From Pseudomonadales bacterium (lineage in GTDB: Bacteria > Pseudomonadota > Gammaproteobacteria > Pseudomonadales > Porticoccaceae), in NCBI GenBank assembly GCA_024234435.1, contig JACKOF010000001.1, positions 1 through 64,000 on the forward strand: 64,000 nt of DNA, in the 5' to 3' direction. Shown piece after piece: positions 51,171-60,157 of this stretch. How positions within the stretch are numbered: position 1 is the stretch's first letter; every line of letters begins with the position of its first letter. The translations under genes and the position numbers were made by a program. The notes under the pieces are model-generated. The model saw nothing but the letters and a program-made list of their open reading frames with translations, was not told where the DNA came from and did no database searches.

Positions 51171-51923
51171 CTAAAAGACAGCGTCAAATTGTCCTGATGA
51201 AATGATATTGTCCCCATAAAATACTCTGAACTCACAGCGGGCGACATGATTTAAAGCCTCTGCTAGCTTGATAGTGGTCACAAGGGGGGCATTGATATAG
51301 TTTGATCGAGTTTTATAGCATCTCATTGCCTTCAAACGGGTTATCATGGTTCCTTGAAAGCTGTGGTTGTACGGTGCTTCATGCAGATGATGAATTACCC
51401 CTTTGCAGGCGAAGGCTTGGGCAGCATACTCAAAGGATGACCACCCCAGAAGGGCATCATTGTTGTTGAGCGGTGAATGCGCCGATCGTGCTATTGCAAT
51501 GAATGTATCTGGTTTCGGGTGTGTTACTGCACTGAGCAAGCACATCTCACCGGCATGAGGCAGCCGCTGGTAAATTCCTTCCGTACTTGTCAGACAATGA
51601 TCAGGCCACTGCTCCAAGTGAGCTTTTTCAGGGATGACGGGAGAGCTGTTTATAATTCCTTTGGTGATGATGTTATCACCAGAAATGCACGAGAACCGGT
51701 ATTCGTGATTTTTGCAAGGGTGAAAAGCTATAGTGACTTTTTTTTCGGGCTTTAGTGGCAATAAAAATCGAACCTGTTGGAGGGTTGTTGCCTGAATACC
51801 GAACAGCTTGAAAAACGCTTCTGTGATTTCTTCAAGAATTAAAGCGGCAGGCACAATAGGATTGTCAGGGAAGTGCCCCGCTAATGCCGGGTGAAGATTG
51901 TTAATGCAAAAGTGCGCTCTCAT
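51171..51923 (-). CDS. Double hot-dog acyl-ACP dehydratase-like protein
   Basis: 250 residues with two hot-dog halves. The first (about 5-110) has HPALAGHFPDNPIVPAALILEEI: His17 and Glu31 hold the 14-residue spacing of the FabZ catalytic pair. The second (about 118-250) starts MCLLSAVTHPKPDTFIAIARSAH and has LGWSSFEYAAQAFACKG, like the ApeP/FabA-type dehydratases of aryl polyene clusters. It would dehydrate 3-hydroxyacyl-ACP during chain building. Divergent from the DarA-like gene. The Shine-Dalgarno is poor. Confidence 0.72.
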   Translation of the reverse strand: MRAHFCINNLHPALAGHFPDNPIVPAALILEEITEAFFKLFGIQATTLQQVRFLLPLKPEKKVTIAFHPCKNHEYRFSCISGDNIITKGIINSSPVIPEKAHLEQWPDHCLTSTEGIYQRLPHAGEMCLLSAVTHPKPDTFIAIARSAHSPLNNNDALLGWSSFEYAAQAFACKGVIHHLHEAPYNHSFQGTMITRLKAMRCYKTRSNYINAPLVTTIKLAEALNHVARCEFRVFYGDNIISSGQFDAVF

Positions 51924-52014
51924 CAGGGCACACTATCATTATTCTAGTGCGCCAGTACATTGTTTCAAATACAATAAGTTCTGGTTATTAAACTCAGCGG
52001 AGTTGCGGCGAGGT

Positions 52015-52935
52015 ATGAAAAGGATTTTGGTTGTTCATTACTCGCAAAGTGGTCAGCTTGACAATGTCCTTGAACATTTCACCCGACCACTTGCTGACGC
52101 AGAAGATATAGAACTGGTTTTTGAAAATGCCAAACCTCAGGAAGACTACCCTTTCCCGTGGCCTTTCTTTCGATTTATTGACACCTTTCCTGAATCAGTT
52201 TATCTGGATCCTCCCCCAATGCAGGCCAGCTTGCTGACCGGAGATGAAGAGTTTGACCTGATAATTGTGGCGTACCAGGTCTGGTTTCTTTCACCATCGT
52301 TGCCTATTACCGGGTTTATGAAAAGTGCCACTGCAAAAAAGCTGTTTAAAGGTAAGCCGGTCGTTACGTTAATTGCATGTCGGAATATGTGGTTGATGGC
52401 TCAGGAAGAGATGAAAAAAATGATTGCGGAGATGGATGGCCGATTGGTTGGTAATGTTGCATTGGTCGATGAGGCGGGCAGTATTGGCAGTTTTATAGCT
52501 ACGCCAGCGTGGGTGCTATCCGGTAACAAAGGTCCCAGGTTGTGGGGCTTGATACCGCAGGCTGGTGTTTCGGAACGAGATATTAAAGCGAGCAGTCGTT
52601 TTGGTTCTCGTATTCTGGATAGTTTGCGAAAGAGCTCGGTGGTTGATGAAAGCCTGCTACAGGGCATAAATGCTGTTCATGTAGATGAAACCTTGATATT
52701 CAGTGAGCAAGCTGGTCGTAGATCGTTCCTGGTGTGGGGCCGTTTGTTTCGGGTGTTGGGGGCTGCCGGGTCACTTCAACGCAAGGTTTTGGTGGTGATA
52801 TATACATTGTTTTTGCTGGCGTTGATTGTTACTGTAGTGCCACTAGGGATTGTGGTAAGGAAGCTGTTTTCTCCGCTAATGCGAGAACGCACGGCAAGGC
52901 AGAAAGCCTATTATGGAAAGCCGTCCGGCTACTAG
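52015..52935 (+). CDS. darA: DarA-like dialkylresorcinol condensing/aromatising enzyme
   Basis: 306 residues from ATG 52015; a longer frame to 51898 overlaps the divergent gene. Flavodoxin-like start KRILVVHYSQSGQLDNVLEHF, then FPWPFFRFIDTFPESVY, DLIIVAYQVWFLSPSLPI and WVLSGNKG, the pattern of the DarA proteins of dialkylresorcinol and flexirubin clusters. One membrane helix (about 258-283) sits near the C-terminus. DarA-type proteins act after the DarB condensation to give the aromatic resorcinol. The DarB-like gene follows after 42 bases. Confidence 0.8.
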   Translation: MKRILVVHYSQSGQLDNVLEHFTRPLADAEDIELVFENAKPQEDYPFPWPFFRFIDTFPESVYLDPPPMQASLLTGDEEFDLIIVAYQVWFLSPSLPITGFMKSATAKKLFKGKPVVTLIACRNMWLMAQEEMKKMIAEMDGRLVGNVALVDEAGSIGSFIATPAWVLSGNKGPRLWGLIPQAGVSERDIKASSRFGSRILDSLRKSSVVDESLLQGINAVHVDETLIFSEQAGRRSFLVWGRLFRVLGAAGSLQRKVLVVIYTLFLLALIVTVVPLGIVVRKLFSPLMRERTARQKAYYGKPSGY

Positions 52936-52977
52936 CCTTTTTGGGAAGCCAAAATAAATCTTATAAATTGATATTGA

Positions 52978-54135
52978 ATGAAACCTGTCTATATTACAGG
53001 CGTCGCAGCGGCCATGCCAAATGCGCCTGTCGCTAACTCAGATATTGAAACCGTCCTCGGTAAGGTGGGTAATCAGCCTTCACGAGCGCGCAGGTTGGTT
53101 TTGCGGCGTAATGGCATTCGCAGTCGACACTACGCTATTGATCCTGTCTCGGGCTTAACAACCCATACCAATGCCAGCCTGACAGCGGAGGCCATTCGTA
53201 ATCTGCGGTCGGATTTTTTTCGTGTTGAAAATATAGATTGTTTAGCATGTGGTACCAGTTTTCCTGATCAGATACTGCCTAATCATGCCGTTATGGTACA
53301 TGGAGAGCTGGGGCAGCCTGGGTGCGAGGTTATTGCAACGGCTGGCGTTTGTCTTGCTGGTGTAAGTGCCATGAAATACGCTTGGCTTGGAGTTGCTAGT
53401 GGTGAACACGAGTGTGCAGTAGCGACCGGATCAGAGTTTGTCTCGCCGTTATTGCGAGCATCTTTTTTCGACAAAGAGGTTGATGCGAAAGTTGATGCTT
53501 TGAGCAATCATCCGGAAATTGCATTCGAGAAAGATTTCCTTCGCTGGATGCTGTCCGATGGTGCTGGTGCCGTTCTTCTTCAGTCACGCCCGGCCCATCA
53601 TGCATTATCGCTTCGCATTGAGTGGATAATGATACGCTCCTACGCCGATGAACAGGCAGCGTGCATGTATAGCGGGGCGGAGAAGAGTGAAGATGGCAGC
53701 TTAACCAGTTGGAAAACCACACCACCGCATCAATGGCTGTCTACCTCGATTTTCGCTATCAAGCAGGATGTGAAGCAGTTAAATGAAAATATTGTTCATT
53801 ACACCGTTGAAAAGCCGCTTGCAGAGTTGATAAAGAATAAGCAGTTAAAGGCGGAAGAAATTGATTATTTCTTGCCACACTATTCTTCCGATTTCTTTCG
53901 AGAGAAATTGGCAGAGGGATTGAATGGCGTTGGCTTTCATATTCCTCCTGAGCGCTGGATGAGTAATCTTACAACAAAGGGGAACACTGGCTCTGCTTCG
54001 ATTTACATTATGTTGGAGGAGTTAATGCATTCTGGAAAACTGCGAAAGGGTGACAGGATTTTATGTTATGTGCCAGAGAGCGGACGATTTTCAACTTCCT
54101 TTATGTTGTTTACAGTTTGCGATAGCGGTGGGTAA
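52978..54135 (+). CDS. darB: DarB-like beta-ketoacyl-ACP synthase III
   Basis: 385-residue thiolase-fold enzyme. Catalytic Cys125 (ATAGVCLAGV), His301 (YFLPHYSS) and Asn336 (TKGNTGSAS) are all present, in KAS III order. The N-terminus YITGVAAAMPNAPVANSDIETVLG matches DarB proteins, which join a 3-oxoacyl thioester to an unsaturated acyl thioester and cyclise to a cyclohexanedione. No clear Shine-Dalgarno precedes ATG 52978. Together with DarA this predicts a dialkylresorcinol-type core. Confidence 0.86.
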   Translation: MKPVYITGVAAAMPNAPVANSDIETVLGKVGNQPSRARRLVLRRNGIRSRHYAIDPVSGLTTHTNASLTAEAIRNLRSDFFRVENIDCLACGTSFPDQILPNHAVMVHGELGQPGCEVIATAGVCLAGVSAMKYAWLGVASGEHECAVATGSEFVSPLLRASFFDKEVDAKVDALSNHPEIAFEKDFLRWMLSDGAGAVLLQSRPAHHALSLRIEWIMIRSYADEQAACMYSGAEKSEDGSLTSWKTTPPHQWLSTSIFAIKQDVKQLNENIVHYTVEKPLAELIKNKQLKAEEIDYFLPHYSSDFFREKLAEGLNGVGFHIPPERWMSNLTTKGNTGSASIYIMLEELMHSGKLRKGDRILCYVPESGRFSTSFMLFTVCDSGG

Positions 54136-54146
54136 AAGCTGAACAG

Positions 54147-54563
54147 ATGAAACAAAAAGATGTTCCCCAAAATAACTCAAAAACACTTGGTGGGCAAAAG
54201 AAGCCACTCTATGTGCTGGGCGCCGAAGGAGAATATGTTACCGAGCTTTCCAGCGGATGGGATGTTGAAGAGGTTGTGCTCAAGCAGGCTCTTGAGCAGT
54301 TTTTATCGTGTGAGCAAGAGGCGATGCAAAGGGCAAAAGAAGGGCTGACGGCTCCCCTTGAGTGCCATATGTATCAACGCCGTATGGATATTTCGGTCCT
54401 GTCTCAAAGTACCGGCTTTTTTAAATGGCAGATCCGGCGCCACTTTAAACCTGCCCGGTTTAGTCGTTTGCCTGAGCATAAACTGGCTCGCTACGCGGAT
54501 GCACTCGATGTTAGCATTGAAACGCTGAAACAATTGCCTTTGCCCTCAGAACAGAATGACTGA
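54147..54563 (+). CDS. Small HTH-like protein of the resorcinol cluster
   Basis: 138 residues, not assigned to a named family. The C-terminal part (MDISVLSQSTGFFKWQIRRHFKPARFSRLPEHKLARYADALDVSIETL, about 78-125) looks like an XRE-type helix-turn-helix, and the N-terminal 25 residues are polar and probably disordered. It begins 11 bases after darB and overlaps the BtrH-like gene by 8 bases, so it is made with them. It could be a cluster regulator or a partner of the acyltransferase. Confidence 0.68.
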   Translation: MKQKDVPQNNSKTLGGQKKPLYVLGAEGEYVTELSSGWDVEEVVLKQALEQFLSCEQEAMQRAKEGLTAPLECHMYQRRMDISVLSQSTGFFKWQIRRHFKPARFSRLPEHKLARYADALDVSIETLKQLPLPSEQND

Positions 54564-55569
54564 AATCAGGTTTGAGCACCGGCAAACCGCTCATTGCGAG
54601 AGTGGTGCCGTTACGGCGTTATTGCGTCACAGCGGATTGGACTTATCTGAGCCGATGGTATTTGGTCTGTCTGGCGCGCTGACCTTTGCCTGTATTCCTT
54701 TGGTGAAGGTCGGTGGTATGCCAATGTTGGCTTATCGAATGCCACCAGGCCGGGTGATCAAGGGTGTGGCGTCCAGGCTTGGTATCTCCATGCGGGTTGA
54801 GCGCTTCAAAGGGGCAACGGCGGGTATGCAGGCGCTGGATCACTACCTGAACGCAGGGAGGCCTGTGGGTTTGCAGGCATCTGTGTTCTGGTTACCCTAT
54901 TTTCCGGAAGATATGCGATTCCACTTCAACGCGCACAATATGGTTGTTTACGGCTATGAAAAGAGTATTTCGGGTGAAACAAGCTACCTTGTCAGCGACC
55001 CTACTTTTTTGGATCCGGTGGTCGTCGAGGCGTCTTCGTTGCAACGAGCGCGATTTGTAAAAGGCATGCTAGCCCCAAAAGGCATGTTGTATTATCCGGA
55101 GGCAATTCCTGATGCTATTGATATGGTGGGGGTTGTCAGAAAGTCAATAAGAGGGAATGCCCGGATGATGCTAAATACACCACTCCCGTTTGTTGGTGTG
55201 AGAGGCATACGCTATGTTGCCAGAAGGTTGCGGCAGTTAGGCGATAGCAAACAGAACGAAGCGTTTGGCAAATTATTTATCGGCCACATGGTACGTATGC
55301 AGGAAGAAATCGGAACCGGAGGCGCTGGTTTCCGTTTCTTGTATGCGTCATTTTTACAGGAGTGCGAGGGCGTACTGGAAGCACATGGTCTGGCCAAGGC
55401 TTCTTCGATGTTTACCGATGCGGGGGATGAGTGGCGTCGTTTTGCGCTGATGGTTGCAAAGATGCTGAAAGGGCGAATGGCGTTGGATTTTCAAAAGCTT
55501 TCCGAGCAGTTGGTTTGTATTGCCGATATGGAAGAGCAGGCCTATCGCTTTTTAAAGGAAACGGTCTAA
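54556..55569 (+). CDS. BtrH-type acyltransferase with DUF4872-like C-terminus
   Basis: 337 residues. The N-terminal half matches the BtrH_N fold: RQTAHCESGAVTALLRHSGL with the probable nucleophile Cys14, FHFNAHNMVVYGYE with a His, and YLVSDPTFLDP with an Asp, a papain-like Cys/His/Asp set. BtrH of butirosin synthesis moves an acyl group from an ACP to an amine. The C-terminal helical half (from about 185) resembles DUF4872. In this cluster it would move an acyl chain from the cluster ACP onto an unknown acceptor. Confidence 0.74.
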   Translation: MTEIRFEHRQTAHCESGAVTALLRHSGLDLSEPMVFGLSGALTFACIPLVKVGGMPMLAYRMPPGRVIKGVASRLGISMRVERFKGATAGMQALDHYLNAGRPVGLQASVFWLPYFPEDMRFHFNAHNMVVYGYEKSISGETSYLVSDPTFLDPVVVEASSLQRARFVKGMLAPKGMLYYPEAIPDAIDMVGVVRKSIRGNARMMLNTPLPFVGVRGIRYVARRLRQLGDSKQNEAFGKLFIGHMVRMQEEIGTGGAGFRFLYASFLQECEGVLEAHGLAKASSMFTDAGDEWRRFALMVAKMLKGRMALDFQKLSEQLVCIADMEEQAYRFLKETV

Positions 55570-55592
55570 TATCTGAAAGGGATAGCCCTCAG

Positions 55593-56504
55593 CTATGTAT
55601 AAACGACTGTTCGAGAGACGTGATACCTACCATCTTCGTCGCCGTTGATGGTTATGAGTGTTGGCCATGTCTTTGAAGTAATAAAGTTTAATAATACGGA
55701 TGCTGTTGATGATGTTCCATCTGCCGCGAGGTTTTCCCAGAACTGCATCGAGTCACTCATGATTGAAAAACGCTGGTTTAACTCACTTTGAGTGAGGGTT
55801 TTACTGTAATATTGTGCTTGCGAGTTGTTGTCTGTAGGTTCTTTTAACCAGTTTTGCAGGTTGTTTGAATCGCAGAAAGTTAGTGTGTCAGTAATAGTTG
55901 CTAACACACCTTCTGCCCGCTGATTCCCCGAAGAACTCTTCTTTGCTAGAAGCCAGTAACTCCCTTCTGAGATGGGGGTGTCTGGCGCTAACCCCAGACG
56001 TTGTCGATGATGTGACAAAGGCACTACGCCTTCGTCGACAATACCGATTAAAGCCTGTGCTGTTTGTTGGCTTTGGATATCGAGTATTGCGGTCTGTAAA
56101 ACGGCTTCTGTAGAAAAACCTGCCCGCGAAACAAACAGATTTTTTCCCGTTAACCCCAGATTACGTGCAACATAGTAACCAGCGGAATTGCTCAAAGTGT
56201 TGATGAAATGTGCTGGTTTAGGTATCTGGCCGCCTTGCATCATTTGCTTATGTACATTTATGGTGTTTGACAATGCTGCAAAACGAGAACCAATATAGAG
56301 GCCGGTATCAGTATCAATATTGTAGTTGGTATTCTGTAATTGTTGTATGCAGCGTCCCGAGCCTGTCAGGCAGAGTTGTGTGAAACGGTCGATACGGCGT
56401 GGACGATCACGGCAATATTTTTGAAGATCACCACTCAGATCGTAGAGGTCTTCATCGTCTTTCAGTGGTATATGGAAGGCGCTGGTTGCAACAACATCAA
56501 GCAT
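55593..56504 (-). CDS. Ketosynthase-like protein lacking catalytic Cys (chain-length-factor-like)
   Basis: 303 residues, about 100 short of a full KAS. It has thiolase-fold features such as GLYIGSRFAALSN and HFINTLSNSAGYYVARNLGL, but where the nucleophile should be it reads LFVSRAGFSTEA (123-134) with no Cys, and the two-His C-terminal half is missing or unrecognisable. Such KS-beta subunits pair with an active KAS and set chain length. The active KAS is encoded immediately upstream with an 8-base overlap, as for KS/CLF pairs. Confidence 0.7.
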   Translation of the reverse strand: MLDVVATSAFHIPLKDDEDLYDLSGDLQKYCRDRPRRIDRFTQLCLTGSGRCIQQLQNTNYNIDTDTGLYIGSRFAALSNTINVHKQMMQGGQIPKPAHFINTLSNSAGYYVARNLGLTGKNLFVSRAGFSTEAVLQTAILDIQSQQTAQALIGIVDEGVVPLSHHRQRLGLAPDTPISEGSYWLLAKKSSSGNQRAEGVLATITDTLTFCDSNNLQNWLKEPTDNNSQAQYYSKTLTQSELNQRFSIMSDSMQFWENLAADGTSSTASVLLNFITSKTWPTLITINGDEDGRYHVSRTVVYT

Positions 56505-57675
56505 GGAGGCAGCTCTGTTTTGAATGTGGAGGTAACTTTATAATCAGGCTGCAATTGTTGCCGCCGAATCCGAAAAAGTTAAGCATGTAATGTCCTGACG
56601 TAGCGATGCCTGGAGTTGTTGTTGGTGTGATGGCCAGATGTTTGTCAGCTTCCCGGAAGCCTGCACTAATAGGAAGTAACTGGCTCTCCAGGCAGGCGGC
56701 CATCAATGCCGTCTCTATAGCACCGCATCCGCCCAGAGTATGTCCGATATAGGATTTTAATGAAAAAAAATCGGGTACAGAATCAAATACCTGTCGCATC
56801 GCGGCAGCTTCTCCTTCATCGTTGAGCAGAGTAGCTGTGCCGTGCGCTTTAATCGCAAGAATGTCTTTGGTGCTTACGTTGCTGTCGGCCAGTGCCTTGT
56901 GCATCACTTCAGCAATAGAAGATCCATTGGGGTTAGAGCTGGAAACACTGAAGGTGTCACAGCCGCTTGCTCCACCACAGAAGATAAGTTTTTGATTACT
57001 TTTAACGCTGGCTTTCAGTAACAGCGCAGCACATCCTTCTCCCAGAACCAGCCCGTTCCGTTGTTTATCAAAAGGCCTCATTTGCTCACCACTCAACAGC
57101 TGCAGCCCATAAAAGCCGGACAAAGTGGTTGCGTTGTAAGCTTCAATACCGAGTACCAGTGCATAGGGGTGATGGCCTTGTTGAATGCTTTTGATAGCGC
57201 TCAGAAGTGCGTTGGCGCTGGCTGTACAGGCAGTATTAAATGCATAGTCTGCTCCCAGCATTTGATGTCGGCGGCGTAGATGTTTGCTTACCTGAGTGAA
57301 ACCATCGAGAGGTAGTGGTATGGCTGATATGTCGCTGATGAGGGCGTTGCGGTATAGCTCCTCGCCCAGGCCGATGCCATATGATGACGAGCCAATAAAT
57401 ATGGGCATGCTGAGTTTGTGTTCAGCGCTAATGTTGGTGTTGCTAAAGACCTCTTCCAAGACACTGTCAATGAGTTGATGTGTCCGTTCTTCAGCGCCGG
57501 AATTTTGTCCTATGCCTACAGGCAAATAGGGGACACTGACAACTTCATTGAAACCGGATAGATCAACTCTATGGTATAAGCCCAAGCCTTTTCTCAGGCC
57601 TTGAAGGTTGGGTTTAACCCCACAGCCAAGCGCACTAATAACACCAGAGCCTTCCAAAACGACTAAATTCGACAT
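56497..57675 (-). CDS. Beta-ketoacyl-ACP synthase II-type enzyme
   Basis: 392 residues, FabF-like. Catalytic Cys150 (NTACTASANALL), His278 (IKAHGTATLLND) and His312 (SYIGHTLGGCGA) are intact. It elongates acyl-ACP with malonyl-ACP. It is set between the ACP (3-base gap) and the Cys-less partner (8-base overlap), arguing for a dedicated heterodimer rather than housekeeping FabF. Confidence 0.86.
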   Translation of the reverse strand: MSNLVVLEGSGVISALGCGVKPNLQGLRKGLGLYHRVDLSGFNEVVSVPYLPVGIGQNSGAEERTHQLIDSVLEEVFSNTNISAEHKLSMPIFIGSSSYGIGLGEELYRNALISDISAIPLPLDGFTQVSKHLRRRHQMLGADYAFNTACTASANALLSAIKSIQQGHHPYALVLGIEAYNATTLSGFYGLQLLSGEQMRPFDKQRNGLVLGEGCAALLLKASVKSNQKLIFCGGASGCDTFSVSSSNPNGSSIAEVMHKALADSNVSTKDILAIKAHGTATLLNDEGEAAAMRQVFDSVPDFFSLKSYIGHTLGGCGAIETALMAACLESQLLPISAGFREADKHLAITPTTTPGIATSGHYMLNFFGFGGNNCSLIIKLPPHSKQSCLHA

Positions 57676-57678
57676 AGG

Positions 57679-57939
57679 CTATTCGGTGATGATGAATTTC
57701 GCAAGTGACGCAACAGAAGATAGGGCCATGCGCGTTTCATTGCCGCCGTCTATTCGTTTTCCGTACCGGCTTTTCACCTCTAAAGCAATGCTTAACGCGT
57801 CCAGTGAGTCGAGCCCTAAGCGTCCGTCGCTGCCGATCAACTGTTCGTGAGAATCAATTTCCTGTGCCTTTACATCGACATCACATTCATCAACGATCAA
57901 CTGCTTTAATTCTGCTTCAAGAATGTCTATATTCATCAT
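57679..57939 (-). CDS. Acyl carrier protein
   Basis: 86 residues. LGLDSLDALS (41-50) carries the phosphopantetheine Ser45. The chain is acidic and helical as expected. It is not the housekeeping acpP (different sequence and context); it should hold the growing chain for the KAS pair and deliver it to DarB or the BtrH-like enzyme. No phosphopantetheinyl transferase gene is in the window. Confidence 0.85.
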   Translation of the reverse strand: MMNIDILEAELKQLIVDECDVDVKAQEIDSHEQLIGSDGRLGLDSLDALSIALEVKSRYGKRIDGGNETRMALSSVASLAKFIITE

Positions 57940-57985
57940 GAGTTCTTATGGAGACCTGTTGCCTGTTAGCGTTTATGTTACACAG

Positions 57986-59146
57986 CTACTGTCGACGAGC
58001 CGAAACTGCCGTTAGTATGAGTGCTGCCGAGGCAAACATAAATAAAGCGCCGGATTCTATCAATACGTCTTTCACATTGCCGCCTCGGAGCAGCACTTCA
58101 AAAAAGCCGTTTAGTCCCCAGGCCATTGGCGAGAAGTTGCTTAACGATTGCATCGCAGGTGGCATAATATACTGAGGTACCATAACGCCCCCAATGGCGG
58201 CCATAATGATATTGCAAACCCCGGTAAATATGGTGGCCTGTTCCACAGTGCTTGCCCATTGAGCTATTAACAGGGAGTAGCTGACTGAGGCGAGGCTGGC
58301 ACAAACGGAAACAAGAGCCAATCCTGCTGGGCTAGACCCAAGGTGCAACTTTTCTCCGCCTAGGGCGGGGATCAGATGCACGCCTATAAGGAGCATCAGA
58401 ACCACCTGAAGTAGATTTATGGACAAGTAGGGTAATAATTTTCCTGCCAGGATGAGCGATGATGGCACCCCGATACTCTTCAGTCGGGACGAAATTCCTT
58501 GTTGGCGATCGTTAATCATTGTTGTCGATAACGGAATGGCGATAAAAAACATTGCAAAGAGCAGCCAGCCCGGTACATTTTGTTGTACAGAGGTAGGCTT
58601 GATGCCACCGGGGTAGAGCGAGTGAGTCGCGATGAGCTGGTTGCTGTTGATGTCTTCGCTACTTTCCCGATACTCAGAAAATTCGTCGAAATCGAGTTCA
58701 AAATATAGGCGCACCAATTGTTGTTTTATCTGTGATTCGATTAAATAAGCCATTGCTGGTGTGGTTGACGGGGCAAAATACAATTGAAGAGTGGTTGAGT
58801 TTTGCCGTAATGCTCTCTCAAACCCTGCATCAATCACGACCAAAAACTTCGCTTTATCCTTGCGAACATCTTTCATCAGCTGGTTTGCATCAGCTTCCCC
58901 AGGCAATTGTTTGAAATTGCCCATCCCGTGCAGGAAATGGGCGATGTTGGCACTATGCTTGCCATTATCTTTGTTGATCAGGAAATAATTTATATCAATT
59001 TCGTTAACGTCGGCATACTGGTTTTGTAGAGTGAAAGTCATTATCAGAATAAATAATGCCGGCATCACAAACAGTAGGAGAAGTCCGTGGAGATCTCTCG
59101 ACAGTAGCACAAACTCCTTTTTTATCAGATTCAGAAGTACGGGCAT
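57986..59146 (-). CDS. ABC-2 type exporter permease
   Basis: 386 residues. One N-terminal helix (about 20-40), a long external loop (about 45-195), then about five membrane segments from GWLLFAMFFIAIPLSTTMINDRQQGISSRLKS, a layout typical of YhhJ/YadH-like ABC-2 permeases. PQYIMPPAMQSLSNFSPMAWGLNGFFEVLLR is characteristic. It starts 2 bases after the ATPase gene. It likely exports the cluster product. Confidence 0.85.
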   Translation of the reverse strand: MPVLLNLIKKEFVLLSRDLHGLLLLFVMPALFILIMTFTLQNQYADVNEIDINYFLINKDNGKHSANIAHFLHGMGNFKQLPGEADANQLMKDVRKDKAKFLVVIDAGFERALRQNSTTLQLYFAPSTTPAMAYLIESQIKQQLVRLYFELDFDEFSEYRESSEDINSNQLIATHSLYPGGIKPTSVQQNVPGWLLFAMFFIAIPLSTTMINDRQQGISSRLKSIGVPSSLILAGKLLPYLSINLLQVVLMLLIGVHLIPALGGEKLHLGSSPAGLALVSVCASLASVSYSLLIAQWASTVEQATIFTGVCNIIMAAIGGVMVPQYIMPPAMQSLSNFSPMAWGLNGFFEVLLRGGNVKDVLIESGALFMFASAALILTAVSARRQ

Positions 59147-59148
59147 TG

Positions 59149-60084
59149 TCAGTCTCTCAGTTGCCGTTGAGTCAGGTTCAGGAACAACTCCTCAAGGCTG
59201 TCGGTACCATAGTGTATTTGTTCTACCTGGATGTTCAGTTGTGTTAATGATTGCAAAATAAGGATGATTGACTCGATATTGTCTGTGTGAAATTCCAGTT
59301 GCTGATGATTCCGGGTTAACGTGTATGGCCAGTTGGCTTTTGCTTGTAGAGCTTGGTGCTGTGTGTTTGATATTGGAGTTGTGAGTAGGAGCTGCAGGCT
59401 TGTTTTCTTGCTGCCTATAAGCAGTTCATTCAGTGTTCCCTGTAAAAGAATTTTGCCATCATCGATGATAGCTATTTCATCGCACAGTGACTCTATCTCG
59501 TCCATATAATGGGATGTGTAAAGTATAGTTGTGCCTTCTTGGTTCAGGCGTCGAATAGTCTCCAGAATGAAGTGGCGGGAGTGAGGGTCTATTCCTGTAG
59601 TTGGTTCGTCCAGTAGCAGTAATTGCGGCTTGTTAAGCAAGCCAATGGCAAGGTTAAGGCGTCGTTTTAACCCGCCGGATAGAGTGTTGGCTAAACAGTT
59701 TGAATGGTTCTCCAATTGTGTAACTTTTATGGCCTCTGCAATATGTGATGTGCGTTTGTGAGAGGGTAGGCTGTGAAGACTCGAAAAAAAGCGTAGGTTC
59801 TCAGCAACAGACAATCGATTGTAAAAAGCATATTCTTGGGGAACCAGCGATATTTTTTTCTTCCAGAGTTGCCGGTGTTGGTTAATATCGTGCTGCTCGA
59901 TGGTTACTCTGCCAGTGGAGCAGGTGAGCAGCCCGCTGATTATTGAGAGCAGTGTGGTTTTTCCTGCACCATTAGGGCCCAACAGCCCGAACAGGCTCTG
60001 CTTTTTAATCTGAAGGTTGATGTTGCGCAACGACGCAGTAGGCGCGCCTCTGTATTGATACTGGAGCTGTTGAATATCAATCAC
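59149..60084 (-). CDS. ABC exporter ATPase
   Basis: 311 residues, DrrA/CcmA-type. Walker A GPNGAGKTTLLSIISG, signature LSGGLKRRLNLAIGLLNKPQ, Walker B LLLLDEPTTGIDPHSR and switch TSHYMDE are complete, followed by a C-terminal regulatory extension. It energises the adjacent ABC-2 permease. Confidence 0.9.
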   Translation of the reverse strand: MIDIQQLQYQYRGAPTASLRNINLQIKKQSLFGLLGPNGAGKTTLLSIISGLLTCSTGRVTIEQHDINQHRQLWKKKISLVPQEYAFYNRLSVAENLRFFSSLHSLPSHKRTSHIAEAIKVTQLENHSNCLANTLSGGLKRRLNLAIGLLNKPQLLLLDEPTTGIDPHSRHFILETIRRLNQEGTTILYTSHYMDEIESLCDEIAIIDDGKILLQGTLNELLIGSKKTSLQLLLTTPISNTQHQALQAKANWPYTLTRNHQQLEFHTDNIESIILILQSLTQLNIQVEQIHYGTDSLEELFLNLTQRQLRD

Positions 60085-60157
60085 AGGAAAGACTTGCCCT
60101 GCTATTGTTTTGGTCTGGGAGTAGTAGAATGTTCATAGTAGCCAAATAAAGGACTCT

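Noticed and set aside
42618..57939. Idea that the ATP-grasp, PLP decarboxylase, BtrH-like protein and ACP form one butirosin-like (BtrI/J/K/H) pathway
   Set aside because: The two sets are about 10 kb apart with at least six unrelated genes on both strands between them, and the ATP-grasp protein is of the sugar-transfer-associated type, not clearly BtrJ-like.
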